From assembly GCA_046153875.1 (NCBI GenBank), contig JBJXFE010000053.1, positions 50,884-114,883 of the forward strand: a stretch of 64,000 nt of DNA, read 5' to 3'. The DNA comes from JBJXFE01 sp046153875 (GTDB lineage Bacteria > Planctomycetota > Phycisphaerae > Phycisphaerales > UBA1924). The notes below the pieces were generated by a model, which saw only the letters and a program-made list of their open reading frames with translations, did no database searches and was not told the DNA's origin. The translations under genes and the position numbers were made by a program. Shown here piece by piece: positions 1-8,533 of this stretch. The stretch's first letter is position 1; the number at the start of each line of letters is the position of its first letter.

Positions 1-33
1 CAATAACACGCGGCGACAGCGCCGGGGGTGCTC

Positions 34-747
34 ATGGACGACCAGCGACTCCAACGTCTGATCCGCATGGCCATGGAGGCCGAGAGCCTGGACGGGACTG
101 TTCGCGCCAACCGCGACGCCCCTCCGGGCCCGATCTCGATCGTCGTGTGGCGGCGGCGTCTCTCCTGGATCGGCGGAGGCCTCGCAGCGGCCGCGTGCCT
201 CGGCGTGGCGGCCGTCGTCTTCCGGACGCCCGCGCCGACCGGCCCGGGCGGTTTCGGGCGCGACGCGCCCATCGCCATAGCCGACCCGGCCGTAGCCGAC
301 GAGGGCGCCCGTGGCGACTCCTCACCGTCTCAAGGTCCTGACGAATCACCGACATACACCACGCAGGTCGCCGCCCATCACGCCGAGCCCGAAGAGGCCG
401 TGGTCTTCGCCGTGTTCCGCGGCGTCGACGGCTCGTGCGAGTGCGTGCAGGTGGACGCGCCCGAGTGGAGCGGCGCGAAGCGCCTGGCCGACGTGGATCG
501 CCATGAACTCGTCCGCGTGGCATTCCGGGACCCCTGCTCGGCATTCGCGCCCGAGGTCCTGGTCATCGGCGTCTCGGGCAAGCCCGGCACGGTCGGCTCG
601 TCGCGTCGCCACGCCGAGGCCCTGGCCGAGCGGCTCGGGCGCGAGACCTTCCGCGGGCGCGATGTCTCCAGCGCCGCCTATGCCGCCCTTCCCGATCTGC
701 CGGCCGGCTCGCTTGTCGTCGCCGAGAAAATCTCGATCGGGCCGTGA
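34..747 (+). CDS. Membrane-anchored hypothetical protein, possibly anti-sigma-like
   Basis: A 237-residue protein with an acidic cytoplasmic N-terminus (MDDQRLQRLIRMAMEAESLD), one membrane helix at about residues 44-63 and an exported C-terminal part with a CxC pair (about residue 128). The ATG at 34 follows a G-rich Shine-Dalgarno-like stretch (23-28); a GTG at 28 is also possible. One short cytoplasmic segment plus one helix is the layout of many planctomycete anti-sigma factors encoded after ECF sigma genes, and an upstream reading frame could end at the taa near position 4, but that gene is outside the window. No recognised domain; the function is unknown. The gene is convergent with the Dus gene. 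Confidence 0.6.
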   Translation: MDDQRLQRLIRMAMEAESLDGTVRANRDAPPGPISIVVWRRRLSWIGGGLAAAACLGVAAVVFRTPAPTGPGGFGRDAPIAIADPAVADEGARGDSSPSQGPDESPTYTTQVAAHHAEPEEAVVFAVFRGVDGSCECVQVDAPEWSGAKRLADVDRHELVRVAFRDPCSAFAPEVLVIGVSGKPGTVGSSRRHAEALAERLGRETFRGRDVSSAAYAALPDLPAGSLVVAEKISIGP

Positions 748-762
748 AGAAGCGATCCGCCC

Positions 763-1863
763 TCAGCCTTCGCCCGCACCGACCAGGTGTTCTTCACCCG
801 GGGCGCGCCGTTCATCGCCCTCGAGGTACGCCGCGAGCGCCGCATACACCGCCGCCGGGTCCGCCGCGAGCCGCACCGATTCCTTGAACGGCTTGAGCGA
901 GACGGATTCCGTGTCCGCCCCGTTCCGCCACACGCCGAGCCCCTTGGCGAACCAACTGATCCGCTTGCGGACCAGGTCCATCGCGTCGCGGTCGCCCCGG
1001 TGTTCGCGCAGGAGATCGAAGTAGCGGCGGACCGTCGCGATCTTCTCGCGCTCGGTCGGCGCCGGGGCTGCGCGGCCCGTGCTTAGGAAGGTCCAGCAAT
1101 CGCGGAACAGCCACGGCCTGCTGAACGCCCCGCGCCCGATCATCACACCCGCGCATCCCGTCGTGCGGATCATCGACTCCGCGTCGCGCGGCGTGCGCAC
1201 GTCGCCGTTGCCGATCACCGGGATCCGCCCGGCGACCGCGTCGACCACGCGGGCGATCCCCTCGAGCCGGACCGCTCCCGAAAACTTCTGTTCCGTTGTC
1301 CGCCCGTGGACGGTCACCGCCGCGACCCCTTCGTCCGCCAGCGTCCGGGCCAGCTCCGGCGAGCAGGCGTTGCCGGCCGTGTAGTCCGCGTCGGCCCAGC
1401 ACAACCGAATCTTGCACGTGAGCGGGACACGCCCGCCCGAGGCTCCCTCCAGTGCTTTCACGCACGCCCGGACGATGGCCAGGGCGCGCGTCAGGTCGGT
1501 CAGGAGTTTCGAGCCCCCTTCCTTCTTCGTCACCTTGTCCACCGGGCAGCCCATGTTGATGTCCACAACCGTCGCGCCGTGCTCGACGGCCCAGCGGGCG
1601 CCCTCGCCCATGATCGCGGGGTCGCTGCCGTAGAGCTGCATCCCCACCGGCTTGTCGAAGTCGTTGGTGCGGGCCAGGTCCAGGCTCGTGGCCGTTCCGC
1701 GCAGCAGGCCTTGCGGCGAGAGCAGGTCGGTGCACGCGAGGCCCACGCCGCCCCATTCACGGCAGACCGTGCGGAATGCCAGGTCGCAGTACCCGGCCAC
1801 CGGGGCGAGCAGCAGGTTCGTCGCGATGCGGACGGGCCCGATCTGGAGCGGTTGCGCGAGCAC
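763..1863 (-). CDS. dus: tRNA-dihydrouridine synthase (Dus family)
   Basis: A 366-residue FMN enzyme that reduces uridines in tRNA D-loops. The Dus hallmarks are visible: LAPVAGYCDLAFR near the N-terminus for FMN and uridine binding, DINMGCPVDKVTKKEGGSKLL holding the catalytic cysteine (about residue 105), VHGRTTEQKFSG, and the phosphate-binding IPVIGNGDV and GVMIGRGAF motifs of the TIM barrel. The length is slightly above the usual 320-340, with an arginine-rich helical C-terminus. It is the last gene of a leftward group after the Lol-type ATPase (22-base gap), so it is probably co-transcribed. The subfamily is DusB-like but I cannot fix it. Confidence 0.93.
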   Translation of the reverse strand: MLAQPLQIGPVRIATNLLLAPVAGYCDLAFRTVCREWGGVGLACTDLLSPQGLLRGTATSLDLARTNDFDKPVGMQLYGSDPAIMGEGARWAVEHGATVVDINMGCPVDKVTKKEGGSKLLTDLTRALAIVRACVKALEGASGGRVPLTCKIRLCWADADYTAGNACSPELARTLADEGVAAVTVHGRTTEQKFSGAVRLEGIARVVDAVAGRIPVIGNGDVRTPRDAESMIRTTGCAGVMIGRGAFSRPWLFRDCWTFLSTGRAAPAPTEREKIATVRRYFDLLREHRGDRDAMDLVRKRISWFAKGLGVWRNGADTESVSLKPFKESVRLAADPAAVYAALAAYLEGDERRAPGEEHLVGAGEG

Positions 1864-1885
1864 GGGGAACGGTACGCGTGCGGGC

Positions 1886-2713
1886 TCACCGACGGGTCGA
1901 GGCGCCCGCGGGCTTGGTTTCGACCACGCGCCCGTCTTCGAGCGTGACCACGCGCGACGCGCGAGCCGCGATCGCCGGATCGTGCGTGACCATCACGATG
2001 GTGAGGGTGTCGTCGCGCAGCCGCGTCACCTGGTCCATGATCTTCTCGCCCGTCGCGCGGTCGAGGTTGCCCGTGGGCTCATCCGCCAGCAGCACCCGCG
2101 GCTTGTTGATGAGCGCCCGGGCGATGGCGACGCGCTGACGCTCCCCGCCGGAGAGCTCGGCGGGACGGTGCTTGAGGCGGTGCCCGAGCCCGAAGGCATC
2201 GAGCAACTCCGCTGCCCGGGTCGAGACTTCTTTCGCGCGCCGGCGGTACCCGAAGCGCCCGTGCTTCACCATCGCGCCGACCGCGACGTTCTCCTGCACG
2301 TTCAGTTCCGGCAGCAGGTGGTAGAACTGGAAGACGAAGCCCACTTCCGTCGCTCGAAAAGCGTCGAGGCGCCGTGCCGAGTACTCCGCGAGCGACGCCC
2401 CGTCGTAATGGATGTCGCCGCCACGGGAAAACGCATTCCCGCACTCGGGGCAGGTTGCCGCCTTCAAGCCCGTGATCGTGTACCCGCATCGCGGGCACTT
2501 GGAGGCCGGCTTGCCGTCGGCCGGAGAATCCGGCCGATCCAGCCCGCCCAACAGGTGCAGCAGTGTGCTCTTGCCCGAGCCCGACGCGCCCAGCACCGCT
2601 ACCCACTCGCCCGGCTCCACGCTCAGGCTCACGCCGCGCAGCACCGGCACGTCCACGCGTCCGAGGCGATACGTCTTGTGCAGGTTGTGGACGGCGAGCA
2701 GGGCCATGGTCAC
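1886..2713 (-). CDS. lolD: LolD/MacB-type ABC transporter ATPase with an inserted zinc ribbon
   Basis: A 275-residue ATPase, partner of the permease immediately upstream. Seen: Walker A GASGSGKST (42-50), Q-loop FVFQF (Q129), signature LSGGERQRVA (187-196), Walker B VLLADEP (207-213). In the LolD/MacB family this subunit powers lipoprotein extraction or macrolide/peptide export at the inner membrane. Unusually, a Cys4 ribbon (C73, C76, C88, C91; CPRCGY...CPECG) lies between Walker A and the Q-loop, where relatives have only a short beta strand and turn. The GTG at 2713 overlaps the permease stop by four bases; an ATG at 2707 is an alternative start two codons in. The fold is clear; the exact substrate is not. 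Confidence 0.85.
   Translation of the reverse strand: MTMALLAVHNLHKTYRLGRVDVPVLRGVSLSVEPGEWVAVLGASGSGKSTLLHLLGGLDRPDSPADGKPASKCPRCGYTITGLKAATCPECGNAFSRGGDIHYDGASLAEYSARRLDAFRATEVGFVFQFYHLLPELNVQENVAVGAMVKHGRFGYRRRAKEVSTRAAELLDAFGLGHRLKHRPAELSGGERQRVAIARALINKPRVLLADEPTGNLDRATGEKIMDQVTRLRDDTLTIVMVTHDPAIAARASRVVTLEDGRVVETKPAGASTRR
2429..2506 (-). other. Cys4 zinc ribbon inserted in the ABC ATPase
   Basis: Residues about 70-95 of the ATPase encode two CxxC knuckles separated by 11 residues (CPRCGYTITGLKAATCPECG). The reading frame is intact on both sides, and the flanking ABC motifs are normally ordered, so this is an in-frame insertion rather than an assembly error. The same style of ribbon, CxxC-(E)YDLRGL-CPECG, is found in the membrane protein at 43281-43832. 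Confidence 0.85.
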
Positions 2714-4266
2714 TCAAACCTCAGCGCCTGCACCGGCCGCATCCGCGCCGCCCGGGCCGCCGGGATCAGCGCCCCGACCGTGCTCGCGAGCACCCCGGAC
2801 ACGAAGATGATCGCCGCCTTCAGCGGGTCCACGTCGTGCGGGATCTCCGTGAACACGTATACCCGCGGGTCCCAGATGTAGAACGCCTCGCCGAAGAGTG
2901 ACGCCGTCGTCCGCCCGAGCCAGTCGTGGATCGGGTTGATGTTGGTCACGATGAGCAGCGCGGCCCCCAGCCCCAGGATCGACCCTACGAGCCCGATCGC
3001 CAGCCCGTACCGCACCCAGAGCCACGCCACGCCGGCCCGGCTCGCCCCGAGGGCCCGCAGCACACCGATATCCCGCGTCTTCTCGCTCACCATCGACCAG
3101 AAGATGGCCAGCACGAGGAACACGCTCGTCAGCGCGATCACGCCGAAGATGAACATGACCAGGCCGATTTCTTTCTTGACCGCCCCGACCAGCGTGCTGT
3201 TGCGGTCCTCCCACGTGCGGATCATGATCGAATCGGCAGACGGCACCTCGCCCGGATGCGCCGCGGCGAACTCGGCGTAAACCTCCGCGCACCGCCGCTT
3301 CAGCTCCGCCAGCCCCCGCGGCGAATCGGTGTTCTTGCCCCGGACCAGCACCGCGGTGACGCGCGCCGGCTGCGTCCCCTTCGGCTCCGGTGTCACGAGG
3401 TGCGTTGTGCCGTCCTCGCGAATGTCGGCGTACGGCGCGCTCGCGGTCTTCGCCTCGTCCATGTGCAACATCGACTGGAGCTTGTCGAGCCCGATGAGCA
3501 CGACGTTCGCGTCCGCGTCGTAGAACATCGTGCGGAACTCGTTCGCGACCGGGAGCTGCGCCGCCACCGGTTCCACCCACCCGCCCTTGCGGTCGAGCGG
3601 GAAGACGCCGATCGTCACTTTGTTGAACGGAAGAAAGAAGCGCGGGTCGATCCACCCGCCCGGCATCCGCTCGTTGTACCCCGAGACCTCGATCCCCGGG
3701 ACGACGGCCGGCACTTCACGGCCGAGTTCGGGATCGACGACCGCCAGCCTCCGCCCGGCCTGCGCGCTCGCCTCCATCCCCGGGGTGTTCTTCGGGTCGG
3801 CCCGGAAGTCTTCGACGGGCTTGTTCCCCTTCGGCGGCGGCACGGGCTTCCAGTAGAGCGTGTTGTAGTAGCCCGCCACGCGGTCGAAGCTCTCCGGCTC
3901 GATCCCCTTGATCATCACCGTCTCGACCTGGTCGATCGGCGGGATCTTCATCATCCCGTAGGTCTCGATGGTCGGTGCGGCCGCGGCGATCCGCGGGTCG
4001 GCCTCCAGGCGCTGCACCAGGTCGCCGTAATGCGCAAACCCTGTGTTCGGCCAACTGATCGAGACGTCGCCGATGAACATGCGGCCCGAGCTGAGCAGCA
4101 TCGTCAGGAAGCCGCCCATAACGGACCAGACGATCAGTTCCGTCGCCACGCACAGCAGCACGGCGAACGACGCGAGCAGCGGCATGACCTTGCTGGTGAG
4201 GTAGCGGCGCGTCAGGAGGGCCTGGTACACGGCCGTAGGGTACGGGGCGCCGCGCCCGCGTGCCAT
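2710..4266 (-). CDS. LolC/E-type ABC transporter permease (FtsX domain)
   Basis: A 518-residue permease with the LolC/E/MacB layout: an N-terminal membrane helix (about residues 24-48, PLLASFAVLLCVATELIVW), a large periplasmic domain (about 50-370), and three C-terminal helices of the FtsX domain (MFIFGVIALTSVFLVLAIFW, the GLAIGLVGSILGLGAALLIV region, and the last before IPAARAARMRPVQALRFE). The open frame extends upstream to 4908, but that part runs antisense through a thioesterase and a STAS gene. The ATG at 4266 gives the family N-terminus and is chosen. It overlaps the ATPase start by four bases, so the two are translationally coupled. One permease could act as a homodimer; the substrate (lipoprotein or other) is not known. 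Confidence 0.85.
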   Translation of the reverse strand: MARGRGAPYPTAVYQALLTRRYLTSKVMPLLASFAVLLCVATELIVWSVMGGFLTMLLSSGRMFIGDVSISWPNTGFAHYGDLVQRLEADPRIAAAAPTIETYGMMKIPPIDQVETVMIKGIEPESFDRVAGYYNTLYWKPVPPPKGNKPVEDFRADPKNTPGMEASAQAGRRLAVVDPELGREVPAVVPGIEVSGYNERMPGGWIDPRFFLPFNKVTIGVFPLDRKGGWVEPVAAQLPVANEFRTMFYDADANVVLIGLDKLQSMLHMDEAKTASAPYADIREDGTTHLVTPEPKGTQPARVTAVLVRGKNTDSPRGLAELKRRCAEVYAEFAAAHPGEVPSADSIMIRTWEDRNSTLVGAVKKEIGLVMFIFGVIALTSVFLVLAIFWSMVSEKTRDIGVLRALGASRAGVAWLWVRYGLAIGLVGSILGLGAALLIVTNINPIHDWLGRTTASLFGEAFYIWDPRVYVFTEIPHDVDPLKAAIIFVSGVLASTVGALIPAARAARMRPVQALRFE

Positions 4267-4308
4267 GTGCCGCACCACCGCTGCGCACCGATCTGGTACC
4301 CTCACGTA

Positions 4309-4719
4309 ATGCCCGAGCCGCCCGCCGCCGAGCCGCGCCGTCTTGCCCTGCGCGTCGTGACCATGCCGCGCGACACGAACCAGTACGGCACGATCTTCGG
4401 CGGCGTCATCCTCAGCTACATCGACCAGGCCGGGTTCGTCGAGGCCCGCCGTCACGGCGTCCACCGCTGGGTCACGGCGTCGATCGAGCGCGTGGACTTC
4501 AAGGCCCCGGTCCACCTCGGCGACACCGTCAACTTCTACGCCCGCACGGCCCGCCTGGGCACCAAGAGCGTCACAGTGCAGGTGGAGGTCGAGGCCGAGC
4601 GGTACACCGGAGGGCAAACCGCCGCCGTCACTACCGCGACCATCACGCTGGTGGCCGTGGACGCCTCGGGGACGCCGATCCCGTTCCGCGCGCCCCCGAC
4701 CGTCACCGCGGCCCCCTGA
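4309..4719 (+). CDS. Hotdog-fold acyl-CoA thioesterase
   Basis: A 136-residue protein with the acyl-CoA hydrolase (YciA/ACOT) signature: MPRDTNQYGTIFGGVILSYIDQAG, followed by ASIERVDFKAPVHLGD. This family hydrolyses acyl-CoA thioesters as a multimer of single hotdog domains; the aspartate in SYIDQAG is at the position of the catalytic acid. The length is typical. The ATG at 4309 is divergent from the permease gene, leaving only 42 bases between the starts, so the promoters must overlap. A longer frame from 2926 is antisense to the permease and was rejected. Substrate chain length cannot be read from the sequence. Confidence 0.88.
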   Translation: MPEPPAAEPRRLALRVVTMPRDTNQYGTIFGGVILSYIDQAGFVEARRHGVHRWVTASIERVDFKAPVHLGDTVNFYARTARLGTKSVTVQVEVEAERYTGGQTAAVTTATITLVAVDASGTPIPFRAPPTVTAAP

Positions 4720-4740
4720 ACGCAGGAGCGAGGACCGGCC

Positions 4741-5121
4741 ATGGAGAAAACCACGACGGGCAAGCCCGGCCACGCCATGTATGTTGCGGTCCGCCGGGTC
4801 GGGCGGGCCGCGGTCGCCCGCGTCGTGCGCGAGAAGATCAGCGAGCACGAGGCCGACGTGGTCAAGGCCGAGGCCCTGGCCGCCGCGGCCGCCCCGGGGG
4901 CCGGGCATCGGCTGGTGCTCGACCTCTCCGAAGTCCAGATGATCACGTCCGCGGGCCTGGGCGCGATGATCTCCATCGAGCGCGAGTGCAAAGCCGCGGG
5001 GGGCAAGGTCGTGCTCTTCGGCATGAGCGATGAGCTTCAGGTCCTGTTCCGCATGACGAAACTCGACCGGCTCTTCGTGGTGAAGCCCGACGAGGCGGCC
5101 GCGGTGGCGGCGGTGGGGTAG
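4741..5121 (+). CDS. STAS-domain protein (anti-sigma-factor antagonist type)
   Basis: A 126-residue single STAS domain. The diagnostic stretch is LVLDLSEVQMITSAGLGAMISI (about residues 59-80), with the serine in ITSAGLG at the position phosphorylated in SpoIIAA-type proteins, followed by GGKVVLFGMSDELQVLFRMTKLDRLFVV, the second conserved strand-helix unit. Such proteins bind or release serine-kinase anti-sigma factors in partner switching. No kinase or sigma gene is adjacent; the upstream neighbour (21-base gap) is a thioesterase. An N-terminal extension of about 20 residues precedes the fold. Partner unknown. Confidence 0.87.
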   Translation: MEKTTTGKPGHAMYVAVRRVGRAAVARVVREKISEHEADVVKAEALAAAAAPGAGHRLVLDLSEVQMITSAGLGAMISIERECKAAGGKVVLFGMSDELQVLFRMTKLDRLFVVKPDEAAAVAAVG

Positions 5122-5259
5122 AAGGTGCGTCGACGGGAGAGTCGCGCGGCGCGGATCGCCCCGTGTGTCCGCGCCGGGGTAGCCTCGCGTGGGCCGGTAC
5201 CATCCACTCGGTGTGGATCACCATGGGCGCAACGTCAAGTCTTCTGACGGAGTTCGGCC

Positions 5260-5877
5260 GTGCCAAAGAAAACGCGGAAGCACGCGACCGAGGCGACCGG
5301 GCCGACGAAGCGGGGGTTTGCGCTTGGGGATCACGAGTTCCTCCATCCCAGCGTCAATGGTCCGTTGTCGCGGCTGACGGCGCCGAAGCGGCAGATCCGC
5401 GGGGCCCCGCCGCCGACCGTTCTCGACGGGATGCTGCGCGAAGCGACGAAGAGTTCCGCCGCGGCGAAAGCACTGTTCAAGGGTGAGTTCTGCGGGCACG
5501 GCGAACCGACCATGACCATCTTCGACGTGGTCATCGACGGCGCCGAGGAGCTGGACGTCAGCGTCATTCCCAACCCGGAAGACACCGGGAGAAACGTGAT
5601 CGCGCTCGTGGCGCGCAAACCGGGCGGACCATGGGTGACGTTGTACAAGCGCGAGTGGGAGGAAGCGCAATCCACACTCGAGGGAGTGCGCCCAGCGCCG
5701 CTCACGAAAGCGGAACTCGCCGCCGTCAGCAGCGACGTTGAACGAGCACGGGTCGCGATCGGATTCGAGTATCCCTGCGACGCGACGTCGCGGGATTGTG
5801 TGAGTTGGATGACGATCGACCTGCTCTTCGCAACAAAGAAAAAGCCGATGTGCCTCGTCGATTCCGAAATGGCGTGA
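5260..5877 (+). CDS. Hypothetical protein
   Basis: A 205-residue frame starting at a GTG preceded by GGAG (about 5249-5252). It has a lysine-rich N-terminus (MPKKTRKH) and a mixed alpha/beta body with no signal peptide, membrane segment or motif that I recognise. The middle (DGAEELDVSVIPNPEDTGRNVIALVARKPGGPWVTLYKREWEEA) looks like real protein rather than an antisense shadow. It ends 16 bases before the convergent rsmH stop. Probably a real gene, lineage-restricted; function unknown. Confidence 0.5.
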   Translation: MPKKTRKHATEATGPTKRGFALGDHEFLHPSVNGPLSRLTAPKRQIRGAPPPTVLDGMLREATKSSAAAKALFKGEFCGHGEPTMTIFDVVIDGAEELDVSVIPNPEDTGRNVIALVARKPGGPWVTLYKREWEEAQSTLEGVRPAPLTKAELAAVSSDVERARVAIGFEYPCDATSRDCVSWMTIDLLFATKKKPMCLVDSEMA

Positions 5878-5893
5878 CTGACGCCGAGCGCAC

Positions 5894-6856
5894 TCACGCC
5901 AGTCGCGCCCAGCGCAGCTTGGCCGACCGCGAGCGCGGGTTGGCCCGCTGCTCGCCCGCGTCGGCGATGATCGGGTCGCGGTTCTCCGCGGCGTACATAC
6001 CGGCCCGCAGGCCGTCGCGGAACGCGTACTTCACCCGCCGGTCTTCGCCGGAGTGGAAGCTGATGACGGCCGCCACGCCGCCGGGCTTCAGCACGTCGGG
6101 CAGAACGGTCAGCAGCCGATCCAGGTTCGCCAGCTCGCGGTTGACAAGGATCCGCAGGGCCTGGAACGTCCGCGCGGCCGGGTGCAGCTTGGCGCCCGCG
6201 GCACGCTTGATCGTGAAGTCGCGTGCCTCGCAGACGATCGCCATGAGGTCCTGCGTGGTCGCGATCGGGCTTTCGGCGCGCCGTTCGACGATGAGCCGTG
6301 CGATCTCCGGCGCGTCCGTCTCGTCCCCCAGCTCCAGCAGCGCCCCCGCCAGCTCCGCCTCGCTCATGCGGTTCACCAGCGCCGACGCGGGCTGGCCGCG
6401 GGTCGGGTCCATGCGCATGTCGAGCGGGCCGGGGCGGCGGTACGAGAACCCGCGCTCGGGGTCGTCGATCTGCGTGCTGGCGAGGCCGACATCCGCCAGG
6501 ACCGCGTCGACGCGCCCCTCTTCCACGCCCGCCTGTGCGAGCACCCCGGGCAGGCCCGCGAAGTTGGTGTGAAAAAGGTCGAACCGCCCGCCGACGCGCT
6601 CCAGCTTCGCACGCGCCGCGGCGAGATTGGCCGCATCGAGGTCGATGCCGATGAGCCGCCCGCCTTCGGGATGTCCATCCTCGCCATCTCCGCCATCCGC
6701 CCGTGGCGGACAGAGGCGTTGCAGGATCGCGGCGGAGTGGCCGCCGCGGCCGACGGTGCAGTCCACGATCACCTGGCCCGGCCTGGGCGCGAGCACCTCC
6801 ATCACCTGCACGAGCAGGACCGGGACATGCTGAGGAGGTGCGTCCGACTTCTTCAC
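5894..6856 (-). CDS. rsmH: 16S rRNA (cytosine-1402 N4) methyltransferase
   Basis: A 320-residue AdoMet methyltransferase that modifies C1402 in the ribosomal P site. Family marks: HVPVLLVQVMEVLAPRPGQVIVDCTVGRGGHS at the N-terminus (AdoMet motif I), GIDLDAANLAAA, the DAVLADVGLASTQIDDPERGFSYRRPGPLDMRMD block that is nearly unique to RsmH, and C-terminal AVISFHSGEDRRVK. The length matches the family (300-320). Many bacteria place rsmH at the head of the division/cell-wall cluster, but no ftsL or mur genes follow here. The next gene downstream is convergent and hypothetical. Confidence 0.96.
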   Translation of the reverse strand: MKKSDAPPQHVPVLLVQVMEVLAPRPGQVIVDCTVGRGGHSAAILQRLCPPRADGGDGEDGHPEGGRLIGIDLDAANLAAARAKLERVGGRFDLFHTNFAGLPGVLAQAGVEEGRVDAVLADVGLASTQIDDPERGFSYRRPGPLDMRMDPTRGQPASALVNRMSEAELAGALLELGDETDAPEIARLIVERRAESPIATTQDLMAIVCEARDFTIKRAAGAKLHPAARTFQALRILVNRELANLDRLLTVLPDVLKPGGVAAVISFHSGEDRRVKYAFRDGLRAGMYAAENRDPIIADAGEQRANPRSRSAKLRWARLA

Positions 6857-7047
6857 GACGGTGAAATGGTAAGGAGCCGCGATCGCGCGGCCATGGGCGA
6901 AGATCGCGCAGCACCGGCCTTCGTCACTGGTTGCCGTCTAGCGTGCAGCCCGCGGAAGCGGGCCGAGAGAGAGGCCGGCTACGGTCTGCATGCCATCGTG
7001 GGGTGTGGGTCGACGAATCGAAGCGAGGTCAAGGGGAGCATCAGGCC

Positions 7048-7782
7048 GTGAGTTCCGCCAAGAAATCGCGTGTGTCGGATGCGAACGCGGTTCTTTCCAC
7101 GCTCAAGCGACTCGGCTCCGCGCGCATCCGCGACGAGATGGGGCCGCGGTACGGCATCGCCGCGCCGCCGGGCGCGCCGGCGCTCAAGGCGTTCGGTGTG
7201 CCGGTCGGCAAGCTCCACGACGTGGCCAAGCGTCTGGGCTGCGACCACGAGCTCGCCCTCGCCCTGTGGGACACGGGCTGGTACGAGGCCCGCATGTTGG
7301 CCGCGTTCGTGGATGAGCCGGCCCGGGTGACGGCCGCGCAGATGGACCGCTGGGCCCGCGACTTCGACAACTGGGGCATCTGCGACACGGTCTGTTTCCA
7401 CCTGTTCGACCGCGTGCCGCCGCCGCCGCACGAGCTGGCCTTCCGCAAGGTCGAGAAGTGGGCCGGCCGCAACGAGGAGTTCGTCAAGCGGGCGGCGTTC
7501 GCGCTCCTGGCGAGTCTCGCGCTCCACCACAGGCCGCGCGACGCCGACGAGGGCTTGTTCCTGCGCTGCCTGCCGCTGATTGAGCGTGCGGCCTCAGACG
7601 ACCGTAACTTCGTCAAGAAGGGCGTGAGCTGGGCCCTTCGCGGCATCGGGAGGCGCGGCCCCACGCTCAAGGCCGCCGCGATCAAGCTTGCCCGTCGTCT
7701 GGCGGCTTCTCCCGAAGCCGCGGCTGGAGGCGGCGGGGCGCAATGGGTGGGGAAGGATGTGCTGAAGGATCTGACGCGCTGA
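7048..7782 (+). CDS. DNA alkylation repair protein, AlkD-like
   Basis: A 244-residue helical-repeat protein of the AlkD/AlkC glycosylase type, which excises N3- and N7-alkylated purines. Visible family features: LKRLGSARIRDEMGPRYGI, GVPVGKLHDVAKRLG, the conserved LWDTGWYEARMLAAFVDEP, WARDFDNWGICDTVCFHLF and FVKKGVSWALRGIGRR. The GTG at 7048 is preceded by AAGGGGAG (7031-7038), which decides the start over the longer upstream frame. The helix with the WD tryptophan/aspartate pair and the DNWGICD motif are the expected DNA-facing elements. It stands alone; the next gene, purN, starts 29 bases later. Confidence 0.87.
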   Translation: MSSAKKSRVSDANAVLSTLKRLGSARIRDEMGPRYGIAAPPGAPALKAFGVPVGKLHDVAKRLGCDHELALALWDTGWYEARMLAAFVDEPARVTAAQMDRWARDFDNWGICDTVCFHLFDRVPPPPHELAFRKVEKWAGRNEEFVKRAAFALLASLALHHRPRDADEGLFLRCLPLIERAASDDRNFVKKGVSWALRGIGRRGPTLKAAAIKLARRLAASPEAAAGGGGAQWVGKDVLKDLTR

Positions 7783-7811
7783 GCGGGTGCGGCGCGGTTA
7801 GGCTTGTCTCG

Positions 7812-8450
7812 ATGCCGCCCGCGATCCCATCCGCCCCCAAGGGGCCCGCCCGCGTGGCGGGGATGCTCTCCGGCTCCGGGCGGACGTTGCTGAACCTCCT
7901 CGACCATATCGAGAACGGTTCCCTCGCGGCGATCATCCCCATCGTCATTGCCTCGCGCGAGTGCCTGGGCGCCCAGCGGGCCCGCGATCGCGGTGTGCCG
8001 GAGGTGCTGGTGATGCCGGGCGAGATACCGGCTGAGAAGCTCGGTTCACTCCTCCGCGCCAACGCCATCGAGTGGGTCGCCTTGGCCGGCTACCTCAAGC
8101 TCATTCACGTGCCGCGCGGCTACGAGGGACGCATCGTGAACATCCATCCCGCGCTCCTGCCGGATTTCGGCGGCTCGGGCATGTACGGCGAACGCGTCCA
8201 CGAGGCCGTGATCCGCTCCGGCGCGTCGGAGTCCGGTTGCACCGTTCACCTCTGCGACGCCGAGTACGACCGAGGTCCGATCATCCTGCAGAAGCGTTGC
8301 CCCGTCCGCCCGGATGACACGGCGCACACCCTCGCGGACCGCGTCTTCGCCTTGGAGCGCGAGGCGTACCCGCAGGCCCTGCAACTTCTCATTGCCTCGG
8401 GCGTCGTACCGAACCAGATGCAGAGCGGAGCCGGAAAGAACCACGGATGA
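7812..8450 (+). CDS. purN: Phosphoribosylglycinamide formyltransferase
   Basis: A 212-residue enzyme of purine synthesis that transfers formyl from 10-formyl-THF to GAR. Seen: an N-terminal phosphate-binding loop (MLSGSGRTLLNLL), LAGYLKLIHVP, the catalytic NIHPALLPDFGGSGMYGERVHEAVI block with Asn and His, and HLCDAEYDRGPIILQ with the catalytic Asp. The ATG at 7812 gives the normal N-terminus. The last residues (about GKNHG) and the stop codon lie inside a dispersed repeat element, whose ATGA also starts the next gene. The original C-terminus may therefore have been replaced by the element. Confidence 0.94.
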   Translation: MPPAIPSAPKGPARVAGMLSGSGRTLLNLLDHIENGSLAAIIPIVIASRECLGAQRARDRGVPEVLVMPGEIPAEKLGSLLRANAIEWVALAGYLKLIHVPRGYEGRIVNIHPALLPDFGGSGMYGERVHEAVIRSGASESGCTVHLCDAEYDRGPIILQKRCPVRPDDTAHTLADRVFALEREAYPQALQLLIASGVVPNQMQSGAGKNHG

Positions 8451-8533
8451 CACGGTCGCGCACCCAGCTTTGCAATCCATCGGCCTGGGCGCTCGCTGCT
8501 TCCGCATCCGTGTTATCCGCGTTCATCCGCGGC
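8440..8533. repeat. Dispersed inverted-repeat element, copy 1
   Basis: The left arm at 8441-8455 (ccacggatgacacgg) and the right arm at about 8505-8533 (catccgtgttatccgcg then ttcatccgcggc) are imperfect inverted copies of each other around a loop of about 50 bases. The element covers the purN stop, supplies the ATG of the downstream gene (cacggATGACACGG) and encodes part of that protein's signal peptide (SVLSAFIRG). Copy 2 is at 27372-27453. Confidence 0.75.

Noticed and set aside
4267..4908. N-terminal extension of the Lol-type permease frame
   Set aside because: It runs antisense through the thioesterase and STAS genes and has no permease-like sequence; the family N-terminus starts at 4266.
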